NCBI GenBank assembly: GCA_009773515.1
Contig: WSXX01000006.1
Span: forward strand, 62,001-126,000
DNA length: 64,000 bases
Source of the DNA: Bacteroidota bacterium
GTDB lineage: Bacteria > Bacteroidota > Bacteroidia > Bacteroidales > Lentimicrobiaceae
Direction: 5' to 3'
Position numbers and translations under genes: made by a program. Positions 26,617-36,065 of the stretch are shown in pieces (positions within the stretch are counted from its first letter, which is position 1; the number at the start of each line of letters is the position of its first letter). Below the pieces are notes generated by a model that was given only the letters and a program-made list of their open reading frames with translations, was not told the origin of the DNA and made no database searches.

Positions 26617-27510
26617 TCAGAAATTAGAATCATCAATACTTTCGTCAGGCAATGCTTTAATCATTAAAACCAGTTTATTGTATTTTTCTTTTTCTTCCTG
26701 AATCTGTTTTTGCAGCTTACCCGCAAGATTCAGTAGGCTATCTCTTTCATCAGTAATTGTTTGCAGCATAATGGCTATAGCTTCGCTATCCTGAGGAATA
26801 TTATCTATATCAAAATTGGTGTGCGGCAAATGAAAATTACTTCTATCCGTATTTTTCGCAGAACCTTCAATTTTACTAAACTCCTCTTCAAGAAATGTGT
26901 TTCTCTTCTGAAGCAGACTAAGTTTTTCCTGATAAGTAACCAAGCCTTTTTCCAATTCGCTTCGAAAATCCATCTCACGTTGTTTCAATTTACTGACTTC
27001 TATTTCATGAGATAAAAGCTGGTTTTGCATCTCTATTATATTCGACTCCATTTCACTTTGCCTTTTCTTATATCTGATAATTCTGTTTTTAGATGTTATC
27101 AGTAAATAAATCAGCACCAAAACAATTACAATCAGAACACTGGAAGCGGTCTTTAAAACCCACATCATCTGAAAATCATTTTTACTGCGGCTTGCAAGTT
27201 GCGAATTAGATATGCGTAAATGCCTTAGCTCGTCACCAATCTGGTTTATGGAATCTATTTCTGATGAATCGCCCTGTTTTTGGCCAAGCAGCTGATCTAT
27301 TATTATCTGATCGCGCAAAACAATTTCTTGAAGATTATCACTCAATCGTTTAAGATTCAGCCATGTGTTTACAGTCATTGTATCTTTTACCGAACTGTAC
27401 TTCTTAAGATAAAACTCCCTTTCAGCAAAAATGGCAGAATCGGGCTCACTGGCAAACAATCCTGCTGAAATGCCAGAAACTAAAAAAATAAGAATAACCA
27501 GAAATCTCAT
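26617..27510 (-). CDS. Membrane-anchored coiled-coil protein, unknown function
   Basis: A 297-residue protein: signal peptide or anchor at residues 1-20, periplasmic helical stretch, one transmembrane helix at about 123-142 (VLIVIVLVLIYLLI), then a long cytosolic coiled coil rich in Glu/Lys/Gln to the C-terminus, ending in acidic residues. The topology recalls sensor or scaffold proteins without a catalytic domain. The longest frame begins at 27537, but the ATG at 27510 (MRFLVILIFLVSG) starts the signal sequence directly. Divergent from the thioredoxin-like gene. Confidence 0.7.
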   Translation of the reverse strand: MRFLVILIFLVSGISAGLFASEPDSAIFAEREFYLKKYSSVKDTMTVNTWLNLKRLSDNLQEIVLRDQIIIDQLLGQKQGDSSEIDSINQIGDELRHLRISNSQLASRSKNDFQMMWVLKTASSVLIVIVLVLIYLLITSKNRIIRYKKRQSEMESNIIEMQNQLLSHEIEVSKLKQREMDFRSELEKGLVTYQEKLSLLQKRNTFLEEEFSKIEGSAKNTDRSNFHLPHTNFDIDNIPQDSEAIAIMLQTITDERDSLLNLAGKLQKQIQEEKEKYNKLVLMIKALPDESIDDSNF

Positions 27511-27590
27511 ATCACTGTTCTTTAAGACGTATAACAATTATTTCTATGTGATTGTTGCCGTCTGCTATCATATAAATCAATTGCATGCTT

Positions 27591-27623
27591 TTTGCATTGC
27601 TGTTTGCTAAATTAGTAAGTTTG
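27591..27623 (+). promoter_or_regulatory. Promoter (TTTG-N21-TAAGTTTG) of the thioredoxin-like gene
   Basis: -33 box TTTG at 27591-27594 and -7 box TAAGTTTG at 27616-27623, close to the Bacteroidota consensus. Both lie within the longest open frame, downstream of its first ATG at 27585, so they favour the ATG at 27645. Confidence 0.6.
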
Positions 27624-27644
27624 CACCTAAATGGTATTATTGTG

Positions 27645-29078
27645 ATGAAAAACTTAAAACTTTTTAGATTCTTAGCTATTGTACTGTCTTTTAACGCGAT
27701 GACTTTATTGGCTTCAGCTCAATCAGGATATAAAATTATATTTGAACTGGAAGGCTTGAATGACAGCATTCTATTGCTGGCCAACTATTCCGGGGACAAA
27801 CAATTTGTTGCTGATACCGCCTATCCGACAAAAAGTAACAAGTATATATTTTCAGGAGAAAAAGAACTTTTGCCGGGTATGTATTTTATTGCAGGCCAGA
27901 ACAAGTCTAAATTATTTGACTTTTTGGTTTCTGACAGCCGGTTTTTTACCATTTCCGGAAATATAAATAAGCTTCCTCAGAGTCTTGAAGTAAAAGACAG
28001 CAAAGAAAATCAGATGTTTTTTGACTACATTTCATTTCTCAACGAGAAACAGAAAGAGCGTAATCAGTACCTTGAAATTCAGAAAAAGGGCAAGCCGGGA
28101 AGCGATTCATCACTTTTAGCTGCAAATCAGATCAGTCTTTTAAACGAGGAAGTGCAGCGTTACATCAACGGAATTATTAACAGTAATCCGGGGAGTCTGA
28201 TTTCCGCTTTTCTGAAAGCAATGCAGGACCCTGAAATTCCTACTGCTCCAATTCTTGCAAACGGACGCCCTGATTCTACCTTTGCTTACAGATATTATAA
28301 AAACCATTTCTGGGATAATATTGACCTTTCTGATGACCGATTGGTAAGGACTCCTTTCCTTCATGGGAAAGTAGAACAATACCTCACCAAACTAACTCAC
28401 CCTGCTCCGGATTCACTTATTATGTCAATTGATGAATTATTCAGAAGATCAGGCAATAATGCCGAAACCTTCAAATATCTGATGTGGTATTTTACCATAA
28501 AATATGAAAGCTCAGAAATTATGGGCTATGATGCTATTTTTGTTCATCTGGTTGACAAATACTACCACAATGAGAAGATGAATTGGATGAATCCAACTGT
28601 TAAAGAAAACCTGATTAAGAAAGCCAATAAATTAAAGAATGTTTTGATAGGCCAGAAAGCCCCTGAAATGATTTTACTGGATACGCTGCAACAACCAGTC
28701 TCCTTGCATAAAATTAATGCAGAATACACGATTATATATTTCTGGGATCCTGATTGCAGCCATTGCAAAAAAGAAACTCCCCTTCTTAGAGATCTGTATT
28801 CCAAGCGAAAGGATGAAATTGGATTGCAGGTTTTTGCGGTCTGTATGGATACTTCATGGGTGGAAATGAAAAAGTACATCCGGCAAAATAATACATCTTG
28901 GATTAATGTGAATGGTTTCTATAGCTTAACTCCGGATTTCAGAGAGTTATATGACGTTAACACATCTCCAGTTATGTTCCTTCTAGACAAAAAGAAAAAT
29001 ATAATTGCCAAACGAATTCTTACCACCCAGATGGAAGCATTTATAAATCAGCACCGGCAAAAAACTTTACCTCAATAA
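27645..29078 (+). CDS. Exported TlpA-like thioredoxin fold protein
   Basis: A 477-residue periplasmic thiol protein. Signal peptide 1-26 (cleavage near ASAQ), a beta-rich N-terminal domain of the DUF4369 type, a helical middle part (DUF5106-like), and a C-terminal TlpA/AhpC-like thioredoxin fold with the CSHC active site (WDPDCSHCKKE at about 382-392) and the cis-proline region NTSPVMFL. It probably reduces or isomerises disulfides in exported proteins. The start at 27645 is chosen because a promoter lies at 27591-27623. Confidence 0.88.
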   Translation: MKNLKLFRFLAIVLSFNAMTLLASAQSGYKIIFELEGLNDSILLLANYSGDKQFVADTAYPTKSNKYIFSGEKELLPGMYFIAGQNKSKLFDFLVSDSRFFTISGNINKLPQSLEVKDSKENQMFFDYISFLNEKQKERNQYLEIQKKGKPGSDSSLLAANQISLLNEEVQRYINGIINSNPGSLISAFLKAMQDPEIPTAPILANGRPDSTFAYRYYKNHFWDNIDLSDDRLVRTPFLHGKVEQYLTKLTHPAPDSLIMSIDELFRRSGNNAETFKYLMWYFTIKYESSEIMGYDAIFVHLVDKYYHNEKMNWMNPTVKENLIKKANKLKNVLIGQKAPEMILLDTLQQPVSLHKINAEYTIIYFWDPDCSHCKKETPLLRDLYSKRKDEIGLQVFAVCMDTSWVEMKKYIRQNNTSWINVNGFYSLTPDFRELYDVNTSPVMFLLDKKKNIIAKRILTTQMEAFINQHRQKTLPQ

Positions 29079-29365
29079 TAAGTTACCGAAAATAGATAAA
29101 TCAGCGGCATTATCCAGTTATCGTCACCCTGGATATTTTGCTGCAACTCCGCTTTTCAGGTCAATATCCATTGATAACCGCTATAAATCGGCATTTTCTT
29201 TCGTTTGAAATTATCATAATGTTCTATGCCTTTCAAAATCACAAAAAAAATGTACCCGGTGTATCGGCGTTAGAAAAAAATCCATACTTTTAACAATACA
29301 TTGACAGGCTATCTTTTATGGATACCTTGTCAGCAAAGATTTCCCTAACTTTTCATATTTACACT

Positions 29366-30868
29366 ATGCTAAAGATTCAGAAAAAATTATCCAATTCTTT
29401 CTTTGCAATCCTGAGCCTTCCGGCTACAGCCATGGGATTTGCTTTATCTGTTCAGATTGCAGCGCTAAGCTGGATATTGAGCACAAAGTATAACCTTGAT
29501 ATTCATGATGTTGGCTTGGTTTGGGCTGCAGGACCTCTGGCAGGAATTATCGGTCAGGTAATAATCGGGGTTATCAGCGACAAAGTCTGGTTTTGGAATG
29601 GCAGGCGGCGACCGTTTATTATCATTGGTGGAATTCTTGCTTCTTTGATGTTGCTGGCGTTGCCGAATATCGGCGTTATTCAGGCATCGATGGGTGTTGA
29701 TGGAATTCTTGGGATAGCGATAGTTGTTGCTTTAACGCTTGATCTGGCAATAAATATCAGTTTTAACCCAACCCGGTCAATAATTGCCGATGTCACTCCT
29801 GAAGGAAAAACACGAACAAAAGGTTACACATGGATGCAGACCGTATCAGGCACTTTTGGAGTAATGGCCTATTTTATAGGTGCAATGATGAGCAATTATA
29901 TTCTCATTTACACAGGTGCAATTCTGGTTCTTCTTTTCTCTGTAATTCCACCGTTTTTCATTAAGGAGCCCAGGCAATTAGGACATATCAATGAAGATGA
30001 CAACGAAAACGAATCTGACAAAACAGAATCATCAGAAATTAAGAAAGATAATGATGGTTCTCCATTGAATATGTTTTTAACAATTGAACCGCTCTGGGGT
30101 TTTCTGGCATACGCGATCTATGCTATGATTATCAGGCTTTCCTCAATCCCTCCTATTCCAAATCACTTGTTTGAAATATTTGCACTTGCACTTACGGTAA
30201 TTCTTATCGGAAAAACTCTGCTCAAAAAGGAAACCGGCAAATCGGTTGAAGAAGCAGGAAAGATCGGTTTCCAAAAAGTTCTGGCGGCTCATTCATTTAC
30301 ATGGATAGGTGTTCAGACAATGTTTATTTACTTGTATGCCTATGTAAAGGATAAAGTGCCTGGCCTTGGAAACGATGAACTTGGAAACGTGGTAAACTGG
30401 AGTTTCTTTACCATAAACCTTATTGCAGCTATAATTCCGATATTGATTTTATTGCCGCTGGCTGCAAAATACGGAAGGGTTAAGGTTCATGCCAGCAGTA
30501 TAGCAGTTATGGCATTCGGCTACCTGGGGATACTTCTGTGGGGTGCATCGCCATTAATGATTTATGCAATGATGGCTATAGTTGGCGTTGGCTGGGCGGC
30601 AACCATCAGCCTGCCATTTGCAATTATGTCGCAAAAAGTTCCGCAAAACCGGATGGGATTATACATGGGACTTTTTAACCTGTCGGTGGTACTGCCACAA
30701 TTGGTTGCTAGTCTGGGTGTAGGGGAACTTATCAGCAATGCAGCAGACAAGGGCATAACATTTATGATTTGTGCCGGAACCGTAGCTTTTTCAGCTGTTG
30801 CATGGTATCTGGTCAAAGAGCCGGTAGAATCTGCAGCAAAACCTGTTTCCGGCGGTGGAGCGCATTGA
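29366..30868 (+). CDS. MFS transporter, SLC45/sucrose-symporter-like
   Basis: A 500-residue, 12-helix transporter of the glycoside-pentoside-hexuronide/SLC45-like branch: LPATAMGFALSVQIAALSW in helix 1, DKVWFWNGRRRPFI as the loop 2-3 motif, and a charged loop of about 45 residues in the middle. Members carry sucrose, maltose or other disaccharides with protons; the substrate here is open. The frame begins at an ATG at 29318, adding 16 residues; the ATG at 29366 (MLKIQKKLSN) begins the family-like part. No sugar enzymes adjoin it. Confidence 0.85.
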   Translation: MLKIQKKLSNSFFAILSLPATAMGFALSVQIAALSWILSTKYNLDIHDVGLVWAAGPLAGIIGQVIIGVISDKVWFWNGRRRPFIIIGGILASLMLLALPNIGVIQASMGVDGILGIAIVVALTLDLAINISFNPTRSIIADVTPEGKTRTKGYTWMQTVSGTFGVMAYFIGAMMSNYILIYTGAILVLLFSVIPPFFIKEPRQLGHINEDDNENESDKTESSEIKKDNDGSPLNMFLTIEPLWGFLAYAIYAMIIRLSSIPPIPNHLFEIFALALTVILIGKTLLKKETGKSVEEAGKIGFQKVLAAHSFTWIGVQTMFIYLYAYVKDKVPGLGNDELGNVVNWSFFTINLIAAIIPILILLPLAAKYGRVKVHASSIAVMAFGYLGILLWGASPLMIYAMMAIVGVGWAATISLPFAIMSQKVPQNRMGLYMGLFNLSVVLPQLVASLGVGELISNAADKGITFMICAGTVAFSAVAWYLVKEPVESAAKPVSGGGAH

Positions 30869-30901
30869 TTTCCAATATCAGCTATAAGAATATAGTCAAA
30901 C

Positions 30902-30930
30902 AAAAAACCACCTGAAAGAGGTGGTTTTTT
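30902..30930. terminator. Bidirectional terminator between the SLC45-like gene and rplT
   Basis: AACCACCT and AGGTGGTT pair around a 5-nt loop, with six As before and six Ts after, so it can stop transcription from both sides. Confidence 0.9.
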
Positions 30931-30950
30931 GTTTGAATTATAAAAGAAAT

Positions 30951-31298
30951 TTAATTCTTAACAGCCTCTACAATGGCTTTAAAAGTTGTAGGGTGATTCA
31001 TTGCCAGATCGGCAAGAACCTTGCGGTCAAGATTGATATTCTTTTGTTTGAGTTTACCCATAAATACAGAATATGACATATCATACTCTCTAACACCGGC
31101 ATTGATGCGGGTAATCCACAAACTACGAAAATTGCGTTTTTTCTGGCGTCTGTCACGGTATGCATACACCATGCCTTTTTCGTATGCATTTTTAGCAACC
31201 GTCCAAACATTTTTCCTGCGGCCGAATTGTCCTTTAACGGCGTCCAGGATTTTTTTTCTGCGTGCCCTTGAGGCAACTGCGTTTACTGATCTTGGCAT
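30951..31298 (-). CDS. rplT: Ribosomal protein L20
   Basis: A 115-residue large-subunit protein, binding 23S rRNA early in assembly. [18 protein letters not shown] at the N-terminus and [10 protein letters not shown] near residue 55 are diagnostic. The frame can be extended to 31331, but the ATG at 31298 gives the universal N-terminus. Last gene of thrS-infC-rpmI-rplT. Confidence 0.98.
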   Translation of the reverse strand: MPRSVNAVASRARRKKILDAVKGQFGRRKNVWTVAKNAYEKGMVYAYRDRRQKKRNFRSLWITRINAGVREYDMSYSVFMGKLKQKNINLDRKVLADLAMNHPTTFKAIVEAVKN

Positions 31299-31383
31299 TT
31301 TGTTTTGGTTTTCGCTTTCGCGTTCCTCCATTTGAAGGAATCTTAGGAGCAGAAAGCAAGGGTTAAAAATTAATTAACACGAA

Positions 31384-31575
31384 TTACTGGAGCATCAATC
31401 TTACATTTTTCGCATCCGCTGGATCAACTATCGCGCTGTAAGTTAAATTACGTTTGCGCTTGGTCGATTTTTTTGTAAGGATGTGGCTTTTGTAAGCATG
31501 CTTCCTTTTCAGTTTACCAGAGCCGGTTACATCGAACCTTTTTTTGGCACTGGATTTCGACTTCATTTTTGGCAT
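31384..31575 (-). CDS. rpmI: Ribosomal protein L35
   Basis: A 63-residue basic protein ([14 protein letters not shown] at the N-terminus, KSTKRKRNL in the middle) of normal family length. It lies 49 bp after infC and 85 bp before rplT, the common bacterial order. Confidence 0.98.
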   Translation of the reverse strand: MPKMKSKSSAKKRFDVTGSGKLKRKHAYKSHILTKKSTKRKRNLTYSAIVDPADAKNVRLMLQ

Positions 31576-31624
31576 TACACAAATTGTTAATTGGGTTTAT
31601 ATTGAGCTTTAATAAAAAAACTTT

Positions 31625-32179
31625 CTACTTTTTGGGTGCAATAATCATGATCATTCTCTTCCCTTCAAGCAATGGCATTTTTTCAACTTTTCCATGCTCT
31701 TCAAGCAATGAAGCAAACTGCAGCAACTTTATCTCACCCTGATCCTTATAAACAATACTACGACCTCTGAAAAAAACTTCAACCTTAACTTTTGCACCTT
31801 CTTCAAGGAACTTCATGGCATGTTTCAGTTTGAAATTGAAATCATGTTCATCAGTATTAGGTCCAAGTCGGATTTCTTTAACCACGATCTTTGCAGATTT
31901 GGCTTTGATCTCCTTTTGTTTTTTCTTCTGTTCGTAAAGAAACTTTTTGTAATCAGTTATTTTACAAACAGGTGGATTGGCAGTTGGTGAAATCTCAACA
32001 AGGTCGAGTTCCAAACGCTGAGCAATGGCAATTGCATCTTTCAGATTATAAATGCCTTGTTCTACGTTTTCTCCAACAACCCGAACAACCGGGGCTTTAA
32101 TTCTTTCGTTAATCAGGTGCGGATCCTCTTTTTTTCTGGTAAAGCGGTTATCCCTCTGATTTCTAAATGGCGTTGCTAT
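31625..32179 (-). CDS. infC: Translation initiation factor IF-3 with probable AUA start
   Basis: A 184-residue IF-3. The C-terminal domain is clear, and the N-terminal domain (NERIKAPVVRVVGENVEQGI) is encoded upstream of the TTG at 32014, where no ATG, GTG or TTG occurs at a suitable place. The frame is open up to a TAA overlapping the end of thrS. A strong GGAGG at 32187-32191 sits 7 nt before an ATA codon at 32177-32179, giving the N-terminus (M)ATPFRNQRDNRF. infC of other bacteria starts with AUU, the basis of its self-regulation through start-codon discrimination; AUA would serve the same purpose. It follows thrS by 34 bp. Confidence 0.93.
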   Translation of the reverse strand: MATPFRNQRDNRFTRKKEDPHLINERIKAPVVRVVGENVEQGIYNLKDAIAIAQRLELDLVEISPTANPPVCKITDYKKFLYEQKKKQKEIKAKSAKIVVKEIRLGPNTDEHDFNFKLKHAMKFLEEGAKVKVEVFFRGRSIVYKDQGEIKLLQFASLLEEHGKVEKMPLLEGKRMIMIIAPKK

Positions 32180-32186
32180 ACTAAGT

Positions 32187-32191
32187 CCTCC
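32187..32191 (-). promoter_or_regulatory. Strong Shine-Dalgarno (GGAGG) setting the infC start
   Basis: GGAGG on the minus strand, 7 nt before the ATA codon at 32179. A strong site is unusual in this window, where most starts lack one. Confidence 0.75.
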
Positions 32192-32213
32192 AATAGTTAA
32201 TGAATACTTTGTT

Positions 32214-34148
32214 TTATTGCATTACGGCTTTCACCTCATTGTTAATCATTTCGGCAAATTCAGCAATGCTGAAAGTACCAAGATCACCCTGACCATGGCG
32301 TCTTACAGATACACTTCCATCAGCTTCTTCTTTTTCGCCAACAATCAGCATAAAAGGTATTTTTCTGATTTCTGCATCTCTGATTTTCCGCCCGGCTTTC
32401 TCGCTTCTCTCATCAATCAGGCCGCGAATTTCGTAATTATTCAGAATATTTAAAAGTTTTTTTGAATAATCGATGTATTTTTCGCTGATTGGCAGGATAA
32501 TAAACTGATCAGGTGTAAGCCATAAAGGAAAATTACCAGCAGAATGTTCAATCAGAACCGCCACAAATCTTTCCATTGAGCCAAACGGAGCCCTGTGAAT
32601 CATTACCGGTCTGTGTTTCTGATTATCATTTCCAATGTATTCAAGTTCAAACCTTTCAGGCAGATTGTAGTCTACCTGAATAGTTCCAAGCTGCCATTTT
32701 CTTCCCAAAGCATCTTTAACCATAAAGTCAAGCTTTGGTCCGTAGAAAGCAGCCTCTCCGTATTCGACAACAGCTTCAATTCCGGCTTCTTTAACAGATT
32801 CCATAATGGCATTTTCAGCCTTCTCCCAATTTTCATCACTACCAATGTATTTCTCGGTATTTTTGGGATCGCGCAATGATATCTGAGCTGTATATTCCTT
32901 AAAATCAAGGACTTTAAAGATGTGAAGCACAATATCAATCACTGCAATGAATTCACTCTTCAATTGGTCGGGCATACAGAAAATATGCGCATCGTCCTGT
33001 GTAAAACCTCTTACTCTGGTCAAACCATGGAGTTCGCCACTCTGCTCGTATCTGTAAACTGTACCAAACTCTGCAAATCGAATAGGCAGATCTTTGTAAG
33101 AGCGTGGTTTTGATGAATATATCTCGCAATGATGCGGACAATTCATAGGTTTGAGCATGAATTGCTCACCTTCAACAGGCGTAGAAATGGGTTGAAAACT
33201 ATCCTTACCGTATTTCTGAAAATGACCTGATGTTTTATACAATTCAATATTACCGATGTGCGGCGTAATAACAGGCTGATAACCTGCCTTTTGCTGAACA
33301 TTTTTCAGGAATCGTTCCAGTCGATCGCGCAGAATGGCACCTTTAGGTAACCACAGTGGCAATCCTTGTCCGACTTTCTGTGAAAACGTGAAGAGCTCAA
33401 GTTCTTTACCCAGTTTGCGATGATCGCGCTTTTTGGCCTCTTCAAGCAATATAAGGTAGTCAGTAAGATCTTTTTGTTTGGGGAATGTTATTCCGTAAAT
33501 ACGGGTTAACTGTTTGCGTTTTTCGTCGCCTCTCCAGTAAGCGCCGGCAATATTCAGTAACTTGACTGCTTTGATAAAGCTGGTATCAGGAATATGAGGT
33601 CCACGACACAGATCAGTAAATGTTCCGCTTTCGTAAAACGTAATCTGACCGTCCTGTAAATCGCGGATCAGTTCAAGTTTGTACTCATCGTTTTTATCAG
33701 TAAAATATTGTAGTGCTTCTTCTTTTGAAACTTCCTTACGGGCAAATGTTTGTTTTTCGCGGGCAAGTTCCAGCATTCGGTGTTCAATCTTTTCAAGGTC
33801 TTCGGCCGAAATTTCATAAGTACCGAAATCCATATCATAATAAAATCCGTTTTCAATATCCGGACCTATCCCAAACTTCACACCAGGGAATAACTGTTCA
33901 ATAGCCTCTGCCATCAGGTGAGCAGATGAATGCCACATGGTAGCTTTACCTTGGGTGCTATCCCAGGTCAGTAACTTCAATTTAGAGTCATTTTGGATAG
34001 GTCGGGTAGCATCCCATACTTCTCCATTAACTTCAGCACTTAAAATATTACGTGCAAGACCCTCGCTTATACTGCGGGCAATCTCCATTGAAGTAGTTCC
34101 TTCGGGATATTGTCTGACCGAACTATCGGGCAAAGTAATGTTTATCAT
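32214..34148 (-). CDS. thrS: Threonyl-tRNA synthetase
   Basis: A 644-residue class II synthetase charging tRNA-Thr. In order: TGS domain (1-62), editing domain with the [17 protein letters not shown] block near 73-90, catalytic core with [12 protein letters not shown] (motif 2) near 360, and an anticodon-binding domain ending near 640. Length is normal. It heads the operon thrS-infC-rpmI-rplT. No leader structure such as a T-box was seen upstream. Confidence 0.98.
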   Translation of the reverse strand: MINITLPDSSVRQYPEGTTSMEIARSISEGLARNILSAEVNGEVWDATRPIQNDSKLKLLTWDSTQGKATMWHSSAHLMAEAIEQLFPGVKFGIGPDIENGFYYDMDFGTYEISAEDLEKIEHRMLELAREKQTFARKEVSKEEALQYFTDKNDEYKLELIRDLQDGQITFYESGTFTDLCRGPHIPDTSFIKAVKLLNIAGAYWRGDEKRKQLTRIYGITFPKQKDLTDYLILLEEAKKRDHRKLGKELELFTFSQKVGQGLPLWLPKGAILRDRLERFLKNVQQKAGYQPVITPHIGNIELYKTSGHFQKYGKDSFQPISTPVEGEQFMLKPMNCPHHCEIYSSKPRSYKDLPIRFAEFGTVYRYEQSGELHGLTRVRGFTQDDAHIFCMPDQLKSEFIAVIDIVLHIFKVLDFKEYTAQISLRDPKNTEKYIGSDENWEKAENAIMESVKEAGIEAVVEYGEAAFYGPKLDFMVKDALGRKWQLGTIQVDYNLPERFELEYIGNDNQKHRPVMIHRAPFGSMERFVAVLIEHSAGNFPLWLTPDQFIILPISEKYIDYSKKLLNILNNYEIRGLIDERSEKAGRKIRDAEIRKIPFMLIVGEKEEADGSVSVRRHGQGDLGTFSIAEFAEMINNEVKAVMQ

Positions 34149-34178
34149 GAGTTAAAGCAGTAATTGTAAAATTGTGTG

Positions 34179-34186
34179 CAAAGGTA
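34179..34186 (-). promoter_or_regulatory. -7 promoter box (TACCTTTG) of the thrS operon
   Basis: The minus strand reads TACCTTTG (TANNTTTG), 30 bp before the thrS ATG. Confidence 0.5.
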
Positions 34187-34349
34187 CATAATTATCGCTT
34201 TGATTACCCGCATGGGAAAAGAATTGTGTGACTTAATGACCAATATGCCGTAAATAAAGCATTCTGGAGAAATATGGCATTAAAACAGAAGGGATAAAAT
34301 GACATTGATATTAAATTCATGAATAGATGAAATAAAGATCATACACTTT

Positions 34350-35927
34350 TCAGGTTCTGCTAATTTTATCGAATAAAAAAGCAAAACCTTTGGATTTCCC
34401 GTTTTTATTCAAAAGACTTGTTATCTCAAGTGAAGCTGATTTTTCGATTGTGTTGAACTTGATATCAACCTGACCTTGCCATATTTGCATTCTGGAAGCA
34501 TAGTTAACTCCAAGATCAAGAACAACTTTAGCAGATTCTTTATGAAAAAGATTTCGGATATGTGTACCTTTATGCATGGTTAACTGAGCAGAGAAGTAAT
34601 CAATTGATGCTGATGAAAAACCATTAATACGTAAGCGGCTATCTGTAAAAATCAAGGCACCGCAAAATGATTGGGCAAACATCTGAAATAAATTCAAAGC
34701 TTCTGAATATCCCTTGATTTCAGATACATCCTTAACATAAATCCCGATGCTTTTCAAACAATCATCCTCAAGCAAAGGATTTATATACCAATTGCAATGT
34801 ATTTCGTTTGAATCATTACGTCTGTTACATTTTTCATCTATAATAAATGGACGTGGGACAGGTAATATATTGTTTTCTAATTGTTTATAAAAGGAAAGCC
34901 ACGCCTTTGGCTCCCATAAAGATTTGAATATTTTTCCAACCATTGCTTCACCCCTGCTGTAGCCAAAAATACGGGTTGCTCCAACGCTCCATTCCAATAC
35001 TTCAAAATTACTGTCGAGTTCTATCACTCCAAAATCAGGTTGACTAAGGAGTCCTGACTGACGGGACTCGAGTTTGGTTAACTTTTTAAGAAGTAATTGA
35101 TAATTAGAAACATCTCTGCTCATACCGTGATAACCGGAGAGATTGCCTTTTGAGTCGAAAATGGGAGAACCATTCACATCGAGATGAATAATCCGTTGAT
35201 TTGCATCAGTAAGTATATGGCGTAATCCTGCAAAAGGAAATGCAGAATTTTTAAATTGCTCAAAACGCAGAATTTCTGATTGCCGCGTTGCCTCTATTGA
35301 ATATTCAAAAAAACCGGAGCCGATAATCTGATGCAATGGATAACCCAAAATTATTTCTGCTGCAGGATTACAGTACGTAAATTTGTTATCTAAATCCGTT
35401 TCCCATATCCAATCGTTGGTATTTTCTACCAGCATTCTGTATTGTTCTCTGCTGCGTTCCAACTCCTGTTCTGCGCGCTTACGGGCATCAATATTTCGGG
35501 TAATGCCCATTATAGAAATAATCTTCCCTGATTTATCTCTGATGAAACTGAAACTTATTTCGCCCCATACCAATTCTCCGTTTTTATGCTTGTGAAGCAT
35601 TTCATAAATTATAGGTTTGCCATCATATTCCTGCTCTCCGGAAACTATCGGTAATATTTCTGATTTGAAAATTTCCTGACTGAGTTCAAACGATTCCTGA
35701 GGGATTCTATCTGCCAGAGGTAGCTGCGCATATTCTTCTACCGTATAGCCCAGATGTTTTTTAACAGAAGGGCTCATATAAGTAGTGCGAAGATTGAAAT
35801 CCATAATCCAGATTACATCTGATGACTCCTGCACCATCAAACCATAGAGTTCAAGTTTTTCCTTTATCTCTAAAGGGATTTCCTGATTCTCAGGAGAAAT
35901 AGATTCTGAATTATCGGTATATTTCAT
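34350..35927 (-). CDS. Multi-PAS protein without an output domain
   Basis: A 525-residue soluble protein built of four PAS-like domains: about 25-155 (DVIWIMDFNLRTTYMSPS), 165-285 (DWIWETDLDNKFTYCNPAAE), 295-405 (GVIELDSNFEVLEWSVGATRIFGYS) and a divergent one at 415-520. Each of the first three ends in the PAC-type sequence (GITRNIDARKRAE, GMSRDVSNYQ, GIYVKDVSE). No histidine kinase, GGDEF, EAL or DNA-binding domain follows; the frame stops after the fourth unit. It may deliver a signal by binding another protein, such as the hybrid kinase at 41229, which shares the PAS architecture. There is no sign of a frameshift joining it to a kinase. Confidence 0.88.
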   Translation of the reverse strand: MKYTDNSESISPENQEIPLEIKEKLELYGLMVQESSDVIWIMDFNLRTTYMSPSVKKHLGYTVEEYAQLPLADRIPQESFELSQEIFKSEILPIVSGEQEYDGKPIIYEMLHKHKNGELVWGEISFSFIRDKSGKIISIMGITRNIDARKRAEQELERSREQYRMLVENTNDWIWETDLDNKFTYCNPAAEIILGYPLHQIIGSGFFEYSIEATRQSEILRFEQFKNSAFPFAGLRHILTDANQRIIHLDVNGSPIFDSKGNLSGYHGMSRDVSNYQLLLKKLTKLESRQSGLLSQPDFGVIELDSNFEVLEWSVGATRIFGYSRGEAMVGKIFKSLWEPKAWLSFYKQLENNILPVPRPFIIDEKCNRRNDSNEIHCNWYINPLLEDDCLKSIGIYVKDVSEIKGYSEALNLFQMFAQSFCGALIFTDSRLRINGFSSASIDYFSAQLTMHKGTHIRNLFHKESAKVVLDLGVNYASRMQIWQGQVDIKFNTIEKSASLEITSLLNKNGKSKGFAFLFDKISRT

Positions 35928-36065
35928 AGACTTTAACTCCAGATTATCAAGGTTTCCGGGTTTTATTAAAAGACTAAACTACTGCTTTTAGTTTTCCGAA
36001 CGAATGCAAATTTACTGATTTTATTGAATTATTCATTATTTATAATTTCAAAAATCATTAATCGA

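Noticed and set aside
31625-32014. IF-3 beginning at the TTG at 32014
   Set aside because: It would lack the N-terminal domain, which is encoded in frame upstream behind a strong ribosome-binding site and an ATA codon.
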